DNA from: Bacteroidota bacterium
Lineage (GTDB): Bacteria > Bacteroidota > Bacteroidia > Bacteroidales > Tenuifilaceae
DNA: 64,000 bases
Assembly: GCA_029560875.1 (NCBI GenBank)
Contig: JAKQKB010000081.1
Coordinates: forward strand, 37,463 to 101,462
Direction: 5' to 3'
In this document: positions 1-7,868 of the stretch, one piece after another
Layout of the letters: every line of letters begins with the position of its first letter
Numbering within the stretch: the first letter of the stretch is position 1
Notes under the pieces: model-generated
Seen by the model: the letters and a program-made list of their open reading frames with translations, nothing else
Told to the model about the DNA's origin: nothing
The model's database searches: none
Position numbers and translations under genes: made by a program

Positions 1-417
1 GAGAAAAACACAAGCTAAAAAGTTATTTTCCTTGCGCTCAAGAACGTTATCGTTGTATGATACACCAGGTGTTACAAGCTCAGTAATACCCCGCTTAACA
101 ATGGTTTTAGTTTTCTTGGGATCCTCGAGTTGTTCGCAAATTGCAACACGTTGACCTGCACGTACAAGCTTTGGCAAATATGTGTCCAAAGCATGGTGAG
201 GAAAGCCTGCCAACTCTACATATTGAGCAGCACCATTAGCCCGACGAGTTAAAGTGATACCTAAAATCTCGGACGCTTTAATGGCATCCTCGCCAAATGT
301 TTCGTAGAAATCGCCAACACGAAAGAGTAAAATAGCATCGGGATGTTGACGCTTGATGCTCAGGTACTGCTTCATCAGTGGGGTTTCCACAATATTAATA
401 TCACTTTGCTCGCTCAC
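1..417 (-). CDS. mutS: DNA mismatch repair protein MutS, N-terminal part (cut by window edge)
   Basis: Only the first 139 codons lie in the window and the gene runs off the left edge. MutS binds base mismatches and small loops and starts methyl-independent or MutL-dependent repair. The translation has the MutS domain I hallmarks: [11 protein letters not shown], then [16 protein letters not shown] with the mismatch-wedge Phe-x-Glu (F-Y-E), then [16 protein letters not shown] and [10 protein letters not shown]. The start is taken as GTG at 415-417, because an in-frame TGA lies two codons upstream and no earlier start exists; the next in-frame ATG is 14 codons inside, just before KQYLS. Identity is secure from these motifs. 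Confidence 0.93.
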   Translation of the reverse strand, partial: MSEQSDINIVETPLMKQYLSIKRQHPDAILLFRVGDFYETFGEDAIKASEILGITLTRRANGAAQYVELAGFPHHALDTYLPKLVRAGQRVAICEQLEDPKKTKTIVKRGITELVTPGVSYNDNVLERKENNFLACVFL

Positions 418-470
418 TTTTCAAAACTCTAGATTAAAGATTTTCAGACCTTAGATAAATATTGAATTGA

Positions 471-478
471 CAAAATTA
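471..478 (-). promoter_or_regulatory. candidate -7 box upstream of mutS
   Basis: On the minus strand this reads TAATTTTG, matching the Bacteroidetes sigma-ABfr -7 consensus TAnnTTTG, about 55 bases before the GTG of mutS. No well-spaced -33 TTTG is evident, so this is a motif match only. Confidence 0.35.
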
Positions 479-727
479 TCAATAATAACCAAAGTGTTTG
501 TTTGAATAACAAAGATTTAGCTAACAACTTAATAAGAGCAGTAGAACTTCAATAAGTGCAAATAAAACTTGGTTGTTATATGAATAACAACAACTCAAAA
601 ACTGATTCTCAGAGCGTTAATTCAACGTTCGTTTAGCTAATAAACGTAAAAAAGAGTTAAAATCGTCGAAAAACATAAAAATTTAACACTTTGTACATAA
701 ACGAATGGGTACTTTTGTCGTCTATTA

Positions 728-761
728 CAAAAAAGAAAACCCCGACTCGTCACAGTCAGGG
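728..761 (-). terminator. candidate leftward terminator
   Basis: On the minus strand CCCTGACT (761-754) pairs with AGTCGGGG (747-740), with one G-T wobble and a 6-base loop, and is followed by TTTTCTTTTTT (739-729). It could end transcripts from the antiporter gene about 170 bases upstream. Confidence 0.55.
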
Positions 762-904
762 AATTCATAGGTTCAGGTATTAGTTTAGATTGGAAAATAG
801 TGCTGTAAATTTAAAGATTTTCAACAAAAATCACAAGCAAGTTTTAGGTTTCAATAGAGGTTACCAAAAATAATTCAATCTAAAACGAAATACAGAGCCG
901 CAAA

Positions 905-930
905 GGACAGGTGAAAGCCTGTCCTTTTTT
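905..930 (+). terminator. intrinsic terminator hairpin
   Basis: GGACAGG (905-911) pairs with CCTGTCC (918-924) and is followed by six T on the plus strand. On the minus strand the stem extends by A-T pairs directly after the antiporter stop codon, so it may also help end that gene, though the minus-strand T-run is only three bases. Confidence 0.6.
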
Positions 931-2422
931 ATTCATGAATGCCCATATTTTTTAATGTTTCCATTAATACTTCATGGTCGTCGGTAATAATTAGCAACTT
1001 ATCATCCTCGCACAAGACAGTTGTTCCAGTAGGAATAAAAAATTTATTATTGCGCTTAACCATTACTGCCAAGGTTTTTTCGGGTAAAGGAAGATCCATT
1101 AAACGATATCCATTAGACAAGGATTGGGCGTTAAGGGTTATTTCAGTTGCAACAGATTTAATCTCATCGGAAAACTCCACATCGAAACTCTCCAGAGCTT
1201 TTACTTTTTTTCTTCTATCGACTAACTTGAGCAGTGCTGCCATACGTGGCAATGTAGTTCCCTGAATTAAAAGCGAAACCAGAGTGCAGAAGAATACTAT
1301 GTTGAATATTAATCGTGCGTGGGGAACTTCAGCATCAAGAGCTATAATTGCAAAAATAATTGGAACTGCTCCACGCAATCCTACCCATGAAACAAAAACC
1401 TTATCCTTGACTGGCATTTTACGAAAAGGCAAAAGCGATATAAAAACACCCAATGGGCGTGTAATAAATATCATTACCAAACTGATTATTAAACCAGGAA
1501 TTATTATTGGAACTAACTCGTGGGGATTTACCAATAACCCAAGCGTAAGGAACATTAACAACTGGCTAAGCCATGCTAGACCATCGAAGAAATTAAGCGA
1601 TGAGCGTTTATGAATGAACCTTGAATTGCCTATAACTAATCCAGAAATGTAAACAGCCAAGTAGGCGTTTCCTTTTAAAAAATAAACTGAGGAAAAAATA
1701 AATAGACATATAGTTAATAGCAATATGGGATAAAGCGAATTATTATCAATTTTAATATTATTTGCCACATAAACAGCCAATTTTCCTAATAAAACACCTA
1801 GCAAAGCACCAATAGCCAACTGTAACAGCAACATACCTATTGCAATGCCATAATTTGGTGTACTACCCATCTTTATTAACTCAATCAACGTGATTGTCAA
1901 GACATAAGCCATGGGGTCGTTACTTCCGCTCTCTAGCTCTAACATTGGCCTTAGATTATTTTTAAGGTATAATCCTTTGGAACGAAGTATGGAAAAAACG
2001 GAAGCCGAATCGGTGGATGACATTGTTGAAGCCAACAACAGAGCGGTAATAAAACCAATCCCTGCCGAACTATAGGTCATTCCTAAAATCCACCATATGA
2101 AAAGTCCTGTAAAAAGTGCCGTTAACAATACACCTAACGTTGCCAATAACACACCCTGATACATAACCGGCTTAATTTCCGAGATTTTAGTATCCAATCC
2201 CCCTGAAAAAAGAATTATACTAAGGGCTATTGTTCCAACTACTTGTGTTGCATGAATATTCTCGAACTGAATTCCCAACCCATCACTACCGCTCAACATC
2301 CCAACAGTTAAAAAAAGGAGTAAAGCAGGTACTCCAAATTTATAACCAGCCTTACTTGCGATAAGACTCAAGAAAAAAAGTACCGAAATTGCTAACAAAA
2401 CTAGCTCGATTGTAATCTCCAT
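929..2422 (-). CDS. potassium/proton antiporter (CPA1 family, NhaP2/CvrA type)
   Basis: A 497-residue inner-membrane cation:proton antiporter. Residues 1-400 form about a dozen hydrophobic helices typical of the Na+/H+ exchanger fold. They include the TMSSTDSASVFSILR and ELESGSNDPMAYVL segments, with the Asp residues expected for ion and proton exchange. A cytosolic C-terminal domain (about 420-495, PLPEKTLAVMVKRN to EDDKLLIITDD) matches the RCK_C/TrkA_C regulatory domain of NhaP2-like K+/H+ antiporters. Likely role: K+ and pH homeostasis. It is a single gene, with secDF upstream on the same strand but separated by a strong terminator. The substrate ion is inferred from the domain architecture. 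Confidence 0.85.
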   Translation of the reverse strand: MEITIELVLLAISVLFFLSLIASKAGYKFGVPALLLFLTVGMLSGSDGLGIQFENIHATQVVGTIALSIILFSGGLDTKISEIKPVMYQGVLLATLGVLLTALFTGLFIWWILGMTYSSAGIGFITALLLASTMSSTDSASVFSILRSKGLYLKNNLRPMLELESGSNDPMAYVLTITLIELIKMGSTPNYGIAIGMLLLQLAIGALLGVLLGKLAVYVANNIKIDNNSLYPILLLTICLFIFSSVYFLKGNAYLAVYISGLVIGNSRFIHKRSSLNFFDGLAWLSQLLMFLTLGLLVNPHELVPIIIPGLIISLVMIFITRPLGVFISLLPFRKMPVKDKVFVSWVGLRGAVPIIFAIIALDAEVPHARLIFNIVFFCTLVSLLIQGTTLPRMAALLKLVDRRKKVKALESFDVEFSDEIKSVATEITLNAQSLSNGYRLMDLPLPEKTLAVMVKRNNKFFIPTGTTVLCEDDKLLIITDDHEVLMETLKNMGIHE

Positions 2423-2487
2423 GTTTTAAATTGATTTATCCGCAAGATAATAAAAATGAACCGTTCCTGAAATGGCTTATTTAAAAC

Positions 2488-2520
2488 AAGAGAGGCTCAA
2501 CCATCGGTTGAGCCTCTCTT
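2488..2520 (-). terminator. terminator after secDF
   Basis: A perfect 15-bp stem (2488-2502 with 2506-2520) with a 3-base loop, 17 bases beyond the secDF stop. On the minus strand it is followed by TTTTAAAT. It separates secDF from the antiporter gene. Confidence 0.85.
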
Positions 2521-2537
2521 ATATTATCAAAAATAAA

Positions 2538-5531
2538 TTATTTCTTTCTTGCTTTTCTCTTCTCCCACCACTGCTCAATATCGTAAGCTAGTGGTGTAGC
2601 AACAAATACCGAAGAGTAAGTACCAACGCCAATACCCATAATCAAGGCAAAGATAAATCCACGGATAACCTCACCACCAAAGAAGAAAATAGGAATTAAT
2701 ACAACCAATGTGGAGAACGATGTTGAGAATGTACGGCTCAAAGTATCGTTAATAGCATTGTTTATATTATCTCTTCTTGAGTGTTTAGGGTGTAGTTTTG
2801 TGTACTCACGAATACGGTCGAAGATAATTACGGTATCGTTAATTGAGTAACCAATAATTGTAAGAATTGCCGCAATAAACGATTGGTCAACTTCAAGACC
2901 AAAAGGAACTCTGAAGTATAGTATTGAGAATAATCCAATAGTAAATATTGCATCGTGAGCCAATGATGCTACCGCTCCAGCACTGTAACTCCAGTAACGG
3001 AAACGAACTAAGATATAAAGGAAGATTGCAAATAGAGCAGCTATAACCGCAATAAATGCATCCCTCTTAATGTCTTGTGCAATAGTTGGTCCTACCTTAA
3101 TAGAACTTTGCTTAAAGTTGTTTTGGAAATCGTTGAAAGTTACATCGCTTGACATGAATGGCTTTGACCCAGCGTACATTAAAGAGTCAACCTCGCCATC
3201 CACAGTTGGATCGGTTGAAGCAATTTTATACTTGGTTGTAACTTTCACCTGATTTGCAGAACCAATGGTTTTAACCTCAGGAGCCTCGCCACCAAACACA
3301 GCTTTCATTTGGTTAGCAACCTCAACGGTAGTTACTGGTTTTTCGTAACGGATAATATACGAGCGACCTCCAACGAAATCGATACCAGGGTTCAATCCTC
3401 TAATAGCCAACGATGAAAATGCAACTACAATTACAGCAATAGAGAAGATATAACCATACTTTCTGATACCGATAAAGTCAATCTTTAATCCACGGAAGGC
3501 ATTCTCAGTAAACTTGGTAGAGAATGTTAAAGTCATATTACGTTTCTCCATCCATAGAATAATTAAACGGGTAATGAAAATACCTGTAAATAATGTTGTA
3601 AGAATACCAATTACAAGAGTTGTAGCAAAACCACGGATTGGTCCAGAACCGAAGATGTAAAGAATTACCCCAGTTAGAAGAGTTGTAACGTTACCGTCGA
3701 TAATCGCAGATAATGCATTGCTGAAACCCTCCTTAATTGCAAGGCTTAAACCTTTACCAGACCTTATCTCCTCACGTATACGTTCAAAAATAAGCACGTT
3801 GGCATCCACTGCCATACCCATTGTAAGAACAATACCAGCAATACCAGGTAATGTTAGAGTTGCTCCAAACGATGCTAAAATACCCATCATAAAAAATAGG
3901 TTAATCAGCAAAACAATATCGGCAACTAAACCTGCTCTACGGCTATAGTAGAACAACATATAAATAAGTACCACAATAAACGAGGCAAGGAATGAGTTCA
4001 TACCCGAGTTGATAGCTTCCTTGCCAAGTGAAGGGCCTACTAACTCTTCCTTAATAATATGAGCAGGAGCAGGAAGTTTACCTGATTTAAGAACGTTTGC
4101 TAAGTCTTTTGCCTCATTAATGGTGAAATCGCCTGTAATTTGTGAACGGCCACCTTTTATCTCAGTCTGTACCCTTGGATAAGAGTAAACGGAGTTATCG
4201 AGAACAATTGCAATACACTTTCCAATATTTTCGCCAGTTAAGCGAGCCCAAATCCTAGCACCCTCTGCATCCATACCCATATCAACCTCGGCAGTTCCTT
4301 TTTGGTCGCCAAATGCATCGCGAGCATCGGTAATGGCACCACCATCCAACGGAGCTTTTCCTTCACGGCTAGTTAATTTGATAGCAATAAGTTCATACAT
4401 GCTTTCGGTCTGATCCCATTTTGGAGATTTAACGCCCCATAAGAATTTCACATCACCAGGGAAAAGAGCACGAATTTGTTCCATAGCAAGAATTTCGTTA
4501 ATTCTTGCGGTATCCTTATGATGAGCCATACCTACCATTGGACCAACAGAAGGCTGATTTTGCATGTTTAAGTTAGGACGGAGCAAGGAGAAAAGAGGAA
4601 ATTTCTTTGCCATATCTGCATTTGCGATATCGGCAGAATCCTTGGTTTCGCTTTGTTGAAGTTTATTGAGTAAGTCTTCGTTTGTGCTATCTTTCGTTGC
4701 TGTTAACTCTGTTGCAGCTTTAGTTTCTTCAGCAGGAGCCATTGCGGCTTGAATCTCAACTAATTTATTGTTAGCAGCAATAAAACTTGGATAAACATCA
4801 GTAAACTCATAAGTTTCCCAAAACTCCAAACTGGCTGTTCCTTGTAGCAGTTTACGAACACGCTCTGGCTCTTTTACCCCTGGTAATTCAATTACAATTA
4901 AACCAGAGTTCTCCATACGCTGAATGTTTGGTTGTGCTACACCAAACTTATCGATACGATTACGAAGAATGTTGAACGAGTTATCGATAGCCCCTTCAGC
5001 TTCTTCCTTTAGAACTTTTAGAACATCCTCATTTGAAGAGTCAAAGTTAACTCGACCACGAAGATCTTGAGTGCTAAAAATTGAGGCAAGTTTTGCATTT
5101 GGAGCAACCTGTTGGAATGCTTTGCCAAACTTATCGATAAAGTGCTCGTTACCGGGCATCTTCATCGCAACATCCATTGCCTTTACAAAGGATGAATCCT
5201 TGCTATTGTTTGAAAGTGCACGCACAAGGTCGGTAACCGAAACCTCAAGCATAACGTTCATACCGCCTTTAAGGTCCAAACCTAAGTTGATTTCGCGTTC
5301 CTTACACTCTTTGTAAGTGTATTTGCGCACCCAAAGGAAATTATACACAGTTTCTGTTGAAACTGAATCGAGGTAGTGACTTTCCTTCTTTTTATCTACA
5401 TCACTGCCAACCAAAGCATACTCTCTAGCTTTCTTCTCTACCCTTTTGGTAACCAAAGTAAACGAAAGCTGAAAAACGCAAACTAGCGCTAATGCAATGG
5501 CAATAAACCGTATCGCACCTTTATTCTGCAT
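2538..5531 (-). CDS. secDF: protein translocase subunit SecDF (fused SecD-SecF)
   Basis: A 997-residue RND-type membrane protein that uses the proton gradient to pull preproteins from SecYEG on the periplasmic side. The SecD half starts with one helix, then LGLDLKGG (83-90), a large periplasmic P1 domain with an Ala/Thr/Glu-rich insert (about 260-310), and the SecD TM block with MGMAVDANVLIFERIREE near 570-585. The SecF half has GLNPGIDFVGG near 710 and GYSINDTVIIFDRIREY near 895-910. SecD and SecF are separate in many bacteria; the fusion is normal for Bacteroidetes. It has its own candidate promoter upstream and a strong terminator downstream. Confidence 0.97.
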   Translation of the reverse strand: MQNKGAIRFIAIALALVCVFQLSFTLVTKRVEKKAREYALVGSDVDKKKESHYLDSVSTETVYNFLWVRKYTYKECKEREINLGLDLKGGMNVMLEVSVTDLVRALSNNSKDSSFVKAMDVAMKMPGNEHFIDKFGKAFQQVAPNAKLASIFSTQDLRGRVNFDSSNEDVLKVLKEEAEGAIDNSFNILRNRIDKFGVAQPNIQRMENSGLIVIELPGVKEPERVRKLLQGTASLEFWETYEFTDVYPSFIAANNKLVEIQAAMAPAEETKAATELTATKDSTNEDLLNKLQQSETKDSADIANADMAKKFPLFSLLRPNLNMQNQPSVGPMVGMAHHKDTARINEILAMEQIRALFPGDVKFLWGVKSPKWDQTESMYELIAIKLTSREGKAPLDGGAITDARDAFGDQKGTAEVDMGMDAEGARIWARLTGENIGKCIAIVLDNSVYSYPRVQTEIKGGRSQITGDFTINEAKDLANVLKSGKLPAPAHIIKEELVGPSLGKEAINSGMNSFLASFIVVLIYMLFYYSRRAGLVADIVLLINLFFMMGILASFGATLTLPGIAGIVLTMGMAVDANVLIFERIREEIRSGKGLSLAIKEGFSNALSAIIDGNVTTLLTGVILYIFGSGPIRGFATTLVIGILTTLFTGIFITRLIILWMEKRNMTLTFSTKFTENAFRGLKIDFIGIRKYGYIFSIAVIVVAFSSLAIRGLNPGIDFVGGRSYIIRYEKPVTTVEVANQMKAVFGGEAPEVKTIGSANQVKVTTKYKIASTDPTVDGEVDSLMYAGSKPFMSSDVTFNDFQNNFKQSSIKVGPTIAQDIKRDAFIAVIAALFAIFLYILVRFRYWSYSAGAVASLAHDAIFTIGLFSILYFRVPFGLEVDQSFIAAILTIIGYSINDTVIIFDRIREYTKLHPKHSRRDNINNAINDTLSRTFSTSFSTLVVLIPIFFFGGEVIRGFIFALIMGIGVGTYSSVFVATPLAYDIEQWWEKRKARKK

Positions 5532-5583
5532 TGTTTAAAATATTTAATAATTTGAAAATTTGCTTGTTTCCGAAAATATCGGG

Positions 5584-5615
5584 CAAATATATTACTTTTT
5601 TTGAGAAATAATCAA
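5584..5615 (-). promoter_or_regulatory. candidate promoter of secDF
   Basis: Minus strand TATATTTG (5591-5584) matches the -7 box TAnnTTTG, with TTG (5615-5613) 21 bases upstream as a -33 element. The spacing suits a Bacteroidetes promoter and leaves a leader of roughly 45 bases before the secDF ATG. Confidence 0.5.
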
Positions 5616-5683
5616 GTTTATTACAACCGCCCGATTTTTGATTGAAGATTATACGTATGCTAAAGCTAATTCACTGTGTTTTA

Positions 5684-6112
5684 TCAATTTCGATTTTGCT
5701 CCAGAATGAAAATTTTTTTCGACCTAAAATTAATAGTCGATACGTTTTGAACCAAAAAATCGCAGCCTAACAAACCAGCAACATTGAAACCTGTTATGCT
5801 TTTGTAGAGTTCACGTAACGATGAAAGGTCGGCTAATGCTATAGGGAAATCCTTAAACTTAACACCTACAACTATCAAACTGGGAATTGATGCCAGCTCT
5901 ATGTTCACATTATCGGACATAAATCCAACAGCAACAGTCTCGGAGATGCCTTCTATCCTTTGACCTGAATCATAGATTTTGTCAAAAACAGAGCGCGATG
6001 CACCAGAATCGACAATCAATTTCACAGGCTCGCCATTAATGGTTGCATCAACCAGTATATGGTAACTCTCTGGCTCTAACTCAACCAACTCAAATGGAAT
6101 AGACTTTGGCAT
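5684..6112 (-). CDS. retropepsin-like aspartic protease domain protein
   Basis: A 142-residue protein with a single clan AA (retropepsin-like) fold. The active-site loop is VDSGASRSVFD (residues about 34-44), carrying the D-[ST]-G-[AS] motif, and the second conserved hydrophobic-Gly block is GLLGCDFL near residues 114-121. There is no signal peptide or membrane segment, so it is probably cytosolic. Like other single-domain members it would have to dimerise to form a complete active site. Substrate unknown. It stands alone between the response regulator operon and secDF on the same strand. Family assignment is firm, protease activity is inferred. Confidence 0.8.
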   Translation of the reverse strand: MPKSIPFELVELEPESYHILVDATINGEPVKLIVDSGASRSVFDKIYDSGQRIEGISETVAVGFMSDNVNIELASIPSLIVVGVKFKDFPIALADLSSLRELYKSITGFNVAGLLGCDFLVQNVSTINFRSKKIFILEQNRN

Positions 6113-6400
6113 CAGCTTTATAGCTTATAGATTTGTAAATGAACAAGCCAAAAGTATGCTAATAAAGCGAATTGGACAAACTGATGTAAGACTATTCCAA
6201 TCTTTAAGATTAATTTATCCACCTAACAATCATCAGTTCGAAATTGGAATCTACTTAAAAAACAATAACAAACGTAATGATTAAATTATGTACAACAGCC
6301 TACCGGTTGGCAGGTTTATTCAATACGAACAAGTTGAAAAAAGTCAGATTTGAATAACCTTAAAATAAATCACTTACAATTACAAGCAGACTAATAGTTA

Positions 6401-6775
6401 TCAAATGTTTTTTTTATGAACTAGCAGTCCTTCAACCTTATTAATTAGATTGGTAGAGTTGAAAGGCTTTATAAGGTAATCGCTAGCCCCTAGTTCCATT
6501 GCTTTTCCTATGCTCTCGTAATCCGCACGGGCCGAAACGATAAGAACAGGGAAGGTAAATGGTTTCTCAAGTTTATCGAGCAAAACAAAACCATCCATTA
6601 CTGGCATCATAATATCAAGTATTAACAGGTCTGGTTTTTGCTTTTTAAGTTCAGCCAAAGCCTCCTGCCCATTAGACACAAATTTCAATTCGTAGCCATA
6701 ATCACACAATACAGTCTGAATTAAGAGCTGGATAATCCGTGAATCCTCTACTAAAAGAATTTTTTTCGATTCCAT
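6401..6775 (-). CDS. single-domain response regulator
   Basis: A 124-residue CheY-like receiver with no output domain. The acidic pair is E10-D11, the phosphoacceptor is D54 (LILDIMMP) and the conserved Lys is K103 (DYLIKPF); the switch Ser is in VSAR. I start at the ATG at 6773-6775; a TTG three codons further upstream is less likely. It is the third gene of a leftward cluster: PAS histidine kinase (7869-10457), receiver-PAS-LuxR regulator (6843-7823), then this gene 67 bases downstream. A role as phosphate sink, relay intermediate or protein-protein output of the same kinase is inferred. Confidence 0.92.
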   Translation of the reverse strand: MESKKILLVEDSRIIQLLIQTVLCDYGYELKFVSNGQEALAELKKQKPDLLILDIMMPVMDGFVLLDKLEKPFTFPVLIVSARADYESIGKAMELGASDYLIKPFNSTNLINKVEGLLVHKKNI

Positions 6776-6842
6776 AAAAAGCAATTAACGTTCAAAATTA
6801 AGAAACGAACAAAAAAGGTAATAGAGTATTTTCACCTAATTT

Positions 6843-7823
6843 TTATAAATTGATAATTTTGTTGCGAACAGCCCACATAGCCAAAGAAACAGCACTATTT
6901 GTTCCAGTTTTATCGAATAAACGTGCCCGATGCCCCTCAACGGTTCGTTCACTTAGGAATAATTTCTCAGCGATTTGAGCATTGGTTAGACCTTGGCAAA
7001 CAAGTGTTAGAATTTCCAACTCGCGGGCAGAGAGTTTAACCTGTCCCACTTTCTTGCCCTCTTTGGCCGATGCAGTTTTTAACACATCAACTTCCGAAGA
7101 ACAACTCGAAACAATACGTTTTTCGCCATTGAACACTACATTTGAGCCTTTAAACCTAACATCAATAAGGTTGCTATTCTTGTGAATAGCTTTAAACTCA
7201 AGCTCAAAATCTTTTATTGCGCCCTGTTCGCACTTAGCAATACTATCGGAAACGGCCCTTATATCATCCTTATTCACAAAATTGATGAGGTTATTACCCA
7301 CAATCTCCTGCTGGTAATAACCTAACATATCGGCAAACTGCTTGTTGGCATGTTCAATAACTTGCCCCTTAAGGATTATCGTTCCGCTATAAGAGTTGTT
7401 AAGAATTGCGTGGAATTTCTCGTCGTTTACCTCATTGATTCGTTGCCTGTTCTCGATTCTCCTACGAATAACTTTTACCAACTCGCCAAACTCAAATGGT
7501 TTTGGAATATAATCGTCGGCACCGAGATGAAGTCCAAGCAGAATATCCTCCTTGGATGCCTTTGCTGAAAGGAAGATAAATGGAATTACCGATGTGGTGT
7601 TAATTTGATGCAGCATGTTGAATACCTCGTAACCAGTAATGCCAGGCATTGAGATATCGCAAACAATGACATCGGGCCGATGCTGGATGGCCTTTTGTAT
7701 GCCCAGCGAACCGTTTTCAGCGAGAATAACCTCAAAGCCCACTCCGTTCAAATATTCCGAAATGGTCTCACGTAAGTCTATATCATCCTCAACAAGCAGT
7801 ACTGTATTTTGCTTAACATCCAT
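6843..7823 (-). CDS. response regulator with receiver, PAS and LuxR-type HTH domains
   Basis: A 326-residue DNA-binding response regulator. The N-terminal receiver has acidic residues in VEDD, phosphoacceptor D56 (VIVCDISMP) and K108 (DYIPKPF). A PAS domain follows at about 135-245 (FADMLGYYQQEIVGNNLINFV). The C-terminal NarL/LuxR helix-turn-helix occupies about 262-320 (LSARELEILTLVCQGLTNAQ followed by IAEKLFLSERTVEGHRARLF). A PAS domain between receiver and HTH is less usual than the plain NarL layout and could add ligand or redox sensing. The gene lies 45 bases after the PAS kinase gene on the same strand, which is its likely partner. Confidence 0.92.
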   Translation of the reverse strand: MDVKQNTVLLVEDDIDLRETISEYLNGVGFEVILAENGSLGIQKAIQHRPDVIVCDISMPGITGYEVFNMLHQINTTSVIPFIFLSAKASKEDILLGLHLGADDYIPKPFEFGELVKVIRRRIENRQRINEVNDEKFHAILNNSYSGTIILKGQVIEHANKQFADMLGYYQQEIVGNNLINFVNKDDIRAVSDSIAKCEQGAIKDFELEFKAIHKNSNLIDVRFKGSNVVFNGEKRIVSSCSSEVDVLKTASAKEGKKVGQVKLSARELEILTLVCQGLTNAQIAEKLFLSERTVEGHRARLFDKTGTNSAVSLAMWAVRNKIINL

Positions 7824-7868
7824 AATTTTAAAGATAGAGAAAAAAACGATAACTCCTTTATAGTTTAA

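Larger units (their letters stand above)
710..930 (+). ncRNA. candidate structured small RNA in the mutS/antiporter gap
   Basis: The 511-base stretch 418-928 has no gene. On the plus strand it contains a -7-like box TACTTTTG (710-717). After it come three co-linear long-range helices: 770-774 with 895-899 (GGTTC/GAGCC, one G-U pair), 777-781 with 889-893 (GTATT/AATAC) and 784-792 with 876-884 (TTTAGATTG/CAATCTAAA). They form one rod of about 130 bases. The rod is followed at once by hairpin 905-924 and a T-run (925-930), as expected for an independent RNA of about 200 nt. The shape resembles rod-like regulatory RNAs such as 6S, but I cannot assign a family. The strand is inferred from the G-U pair and the terminator; the minus strand can fold similarly. 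Confidence 0.4.

Noticed and set aside
5547..5562. ATAATTTG and AAAATTTG in tandem upstream of secDF, the same octamer words as the arsC-acr3 cassette arms.
   Set aside because: Only two words are present, no convincing inverted partner lies nearby, and such AT-rich words can arise by chance.
5578..5635. ATCGGGC and GCCCGAT inverted repeat flanking the secDF promoter.
   Set aside because: Only 7 bases per arm, 44 bases apart, with no regulator to match; not enough to call an operator.
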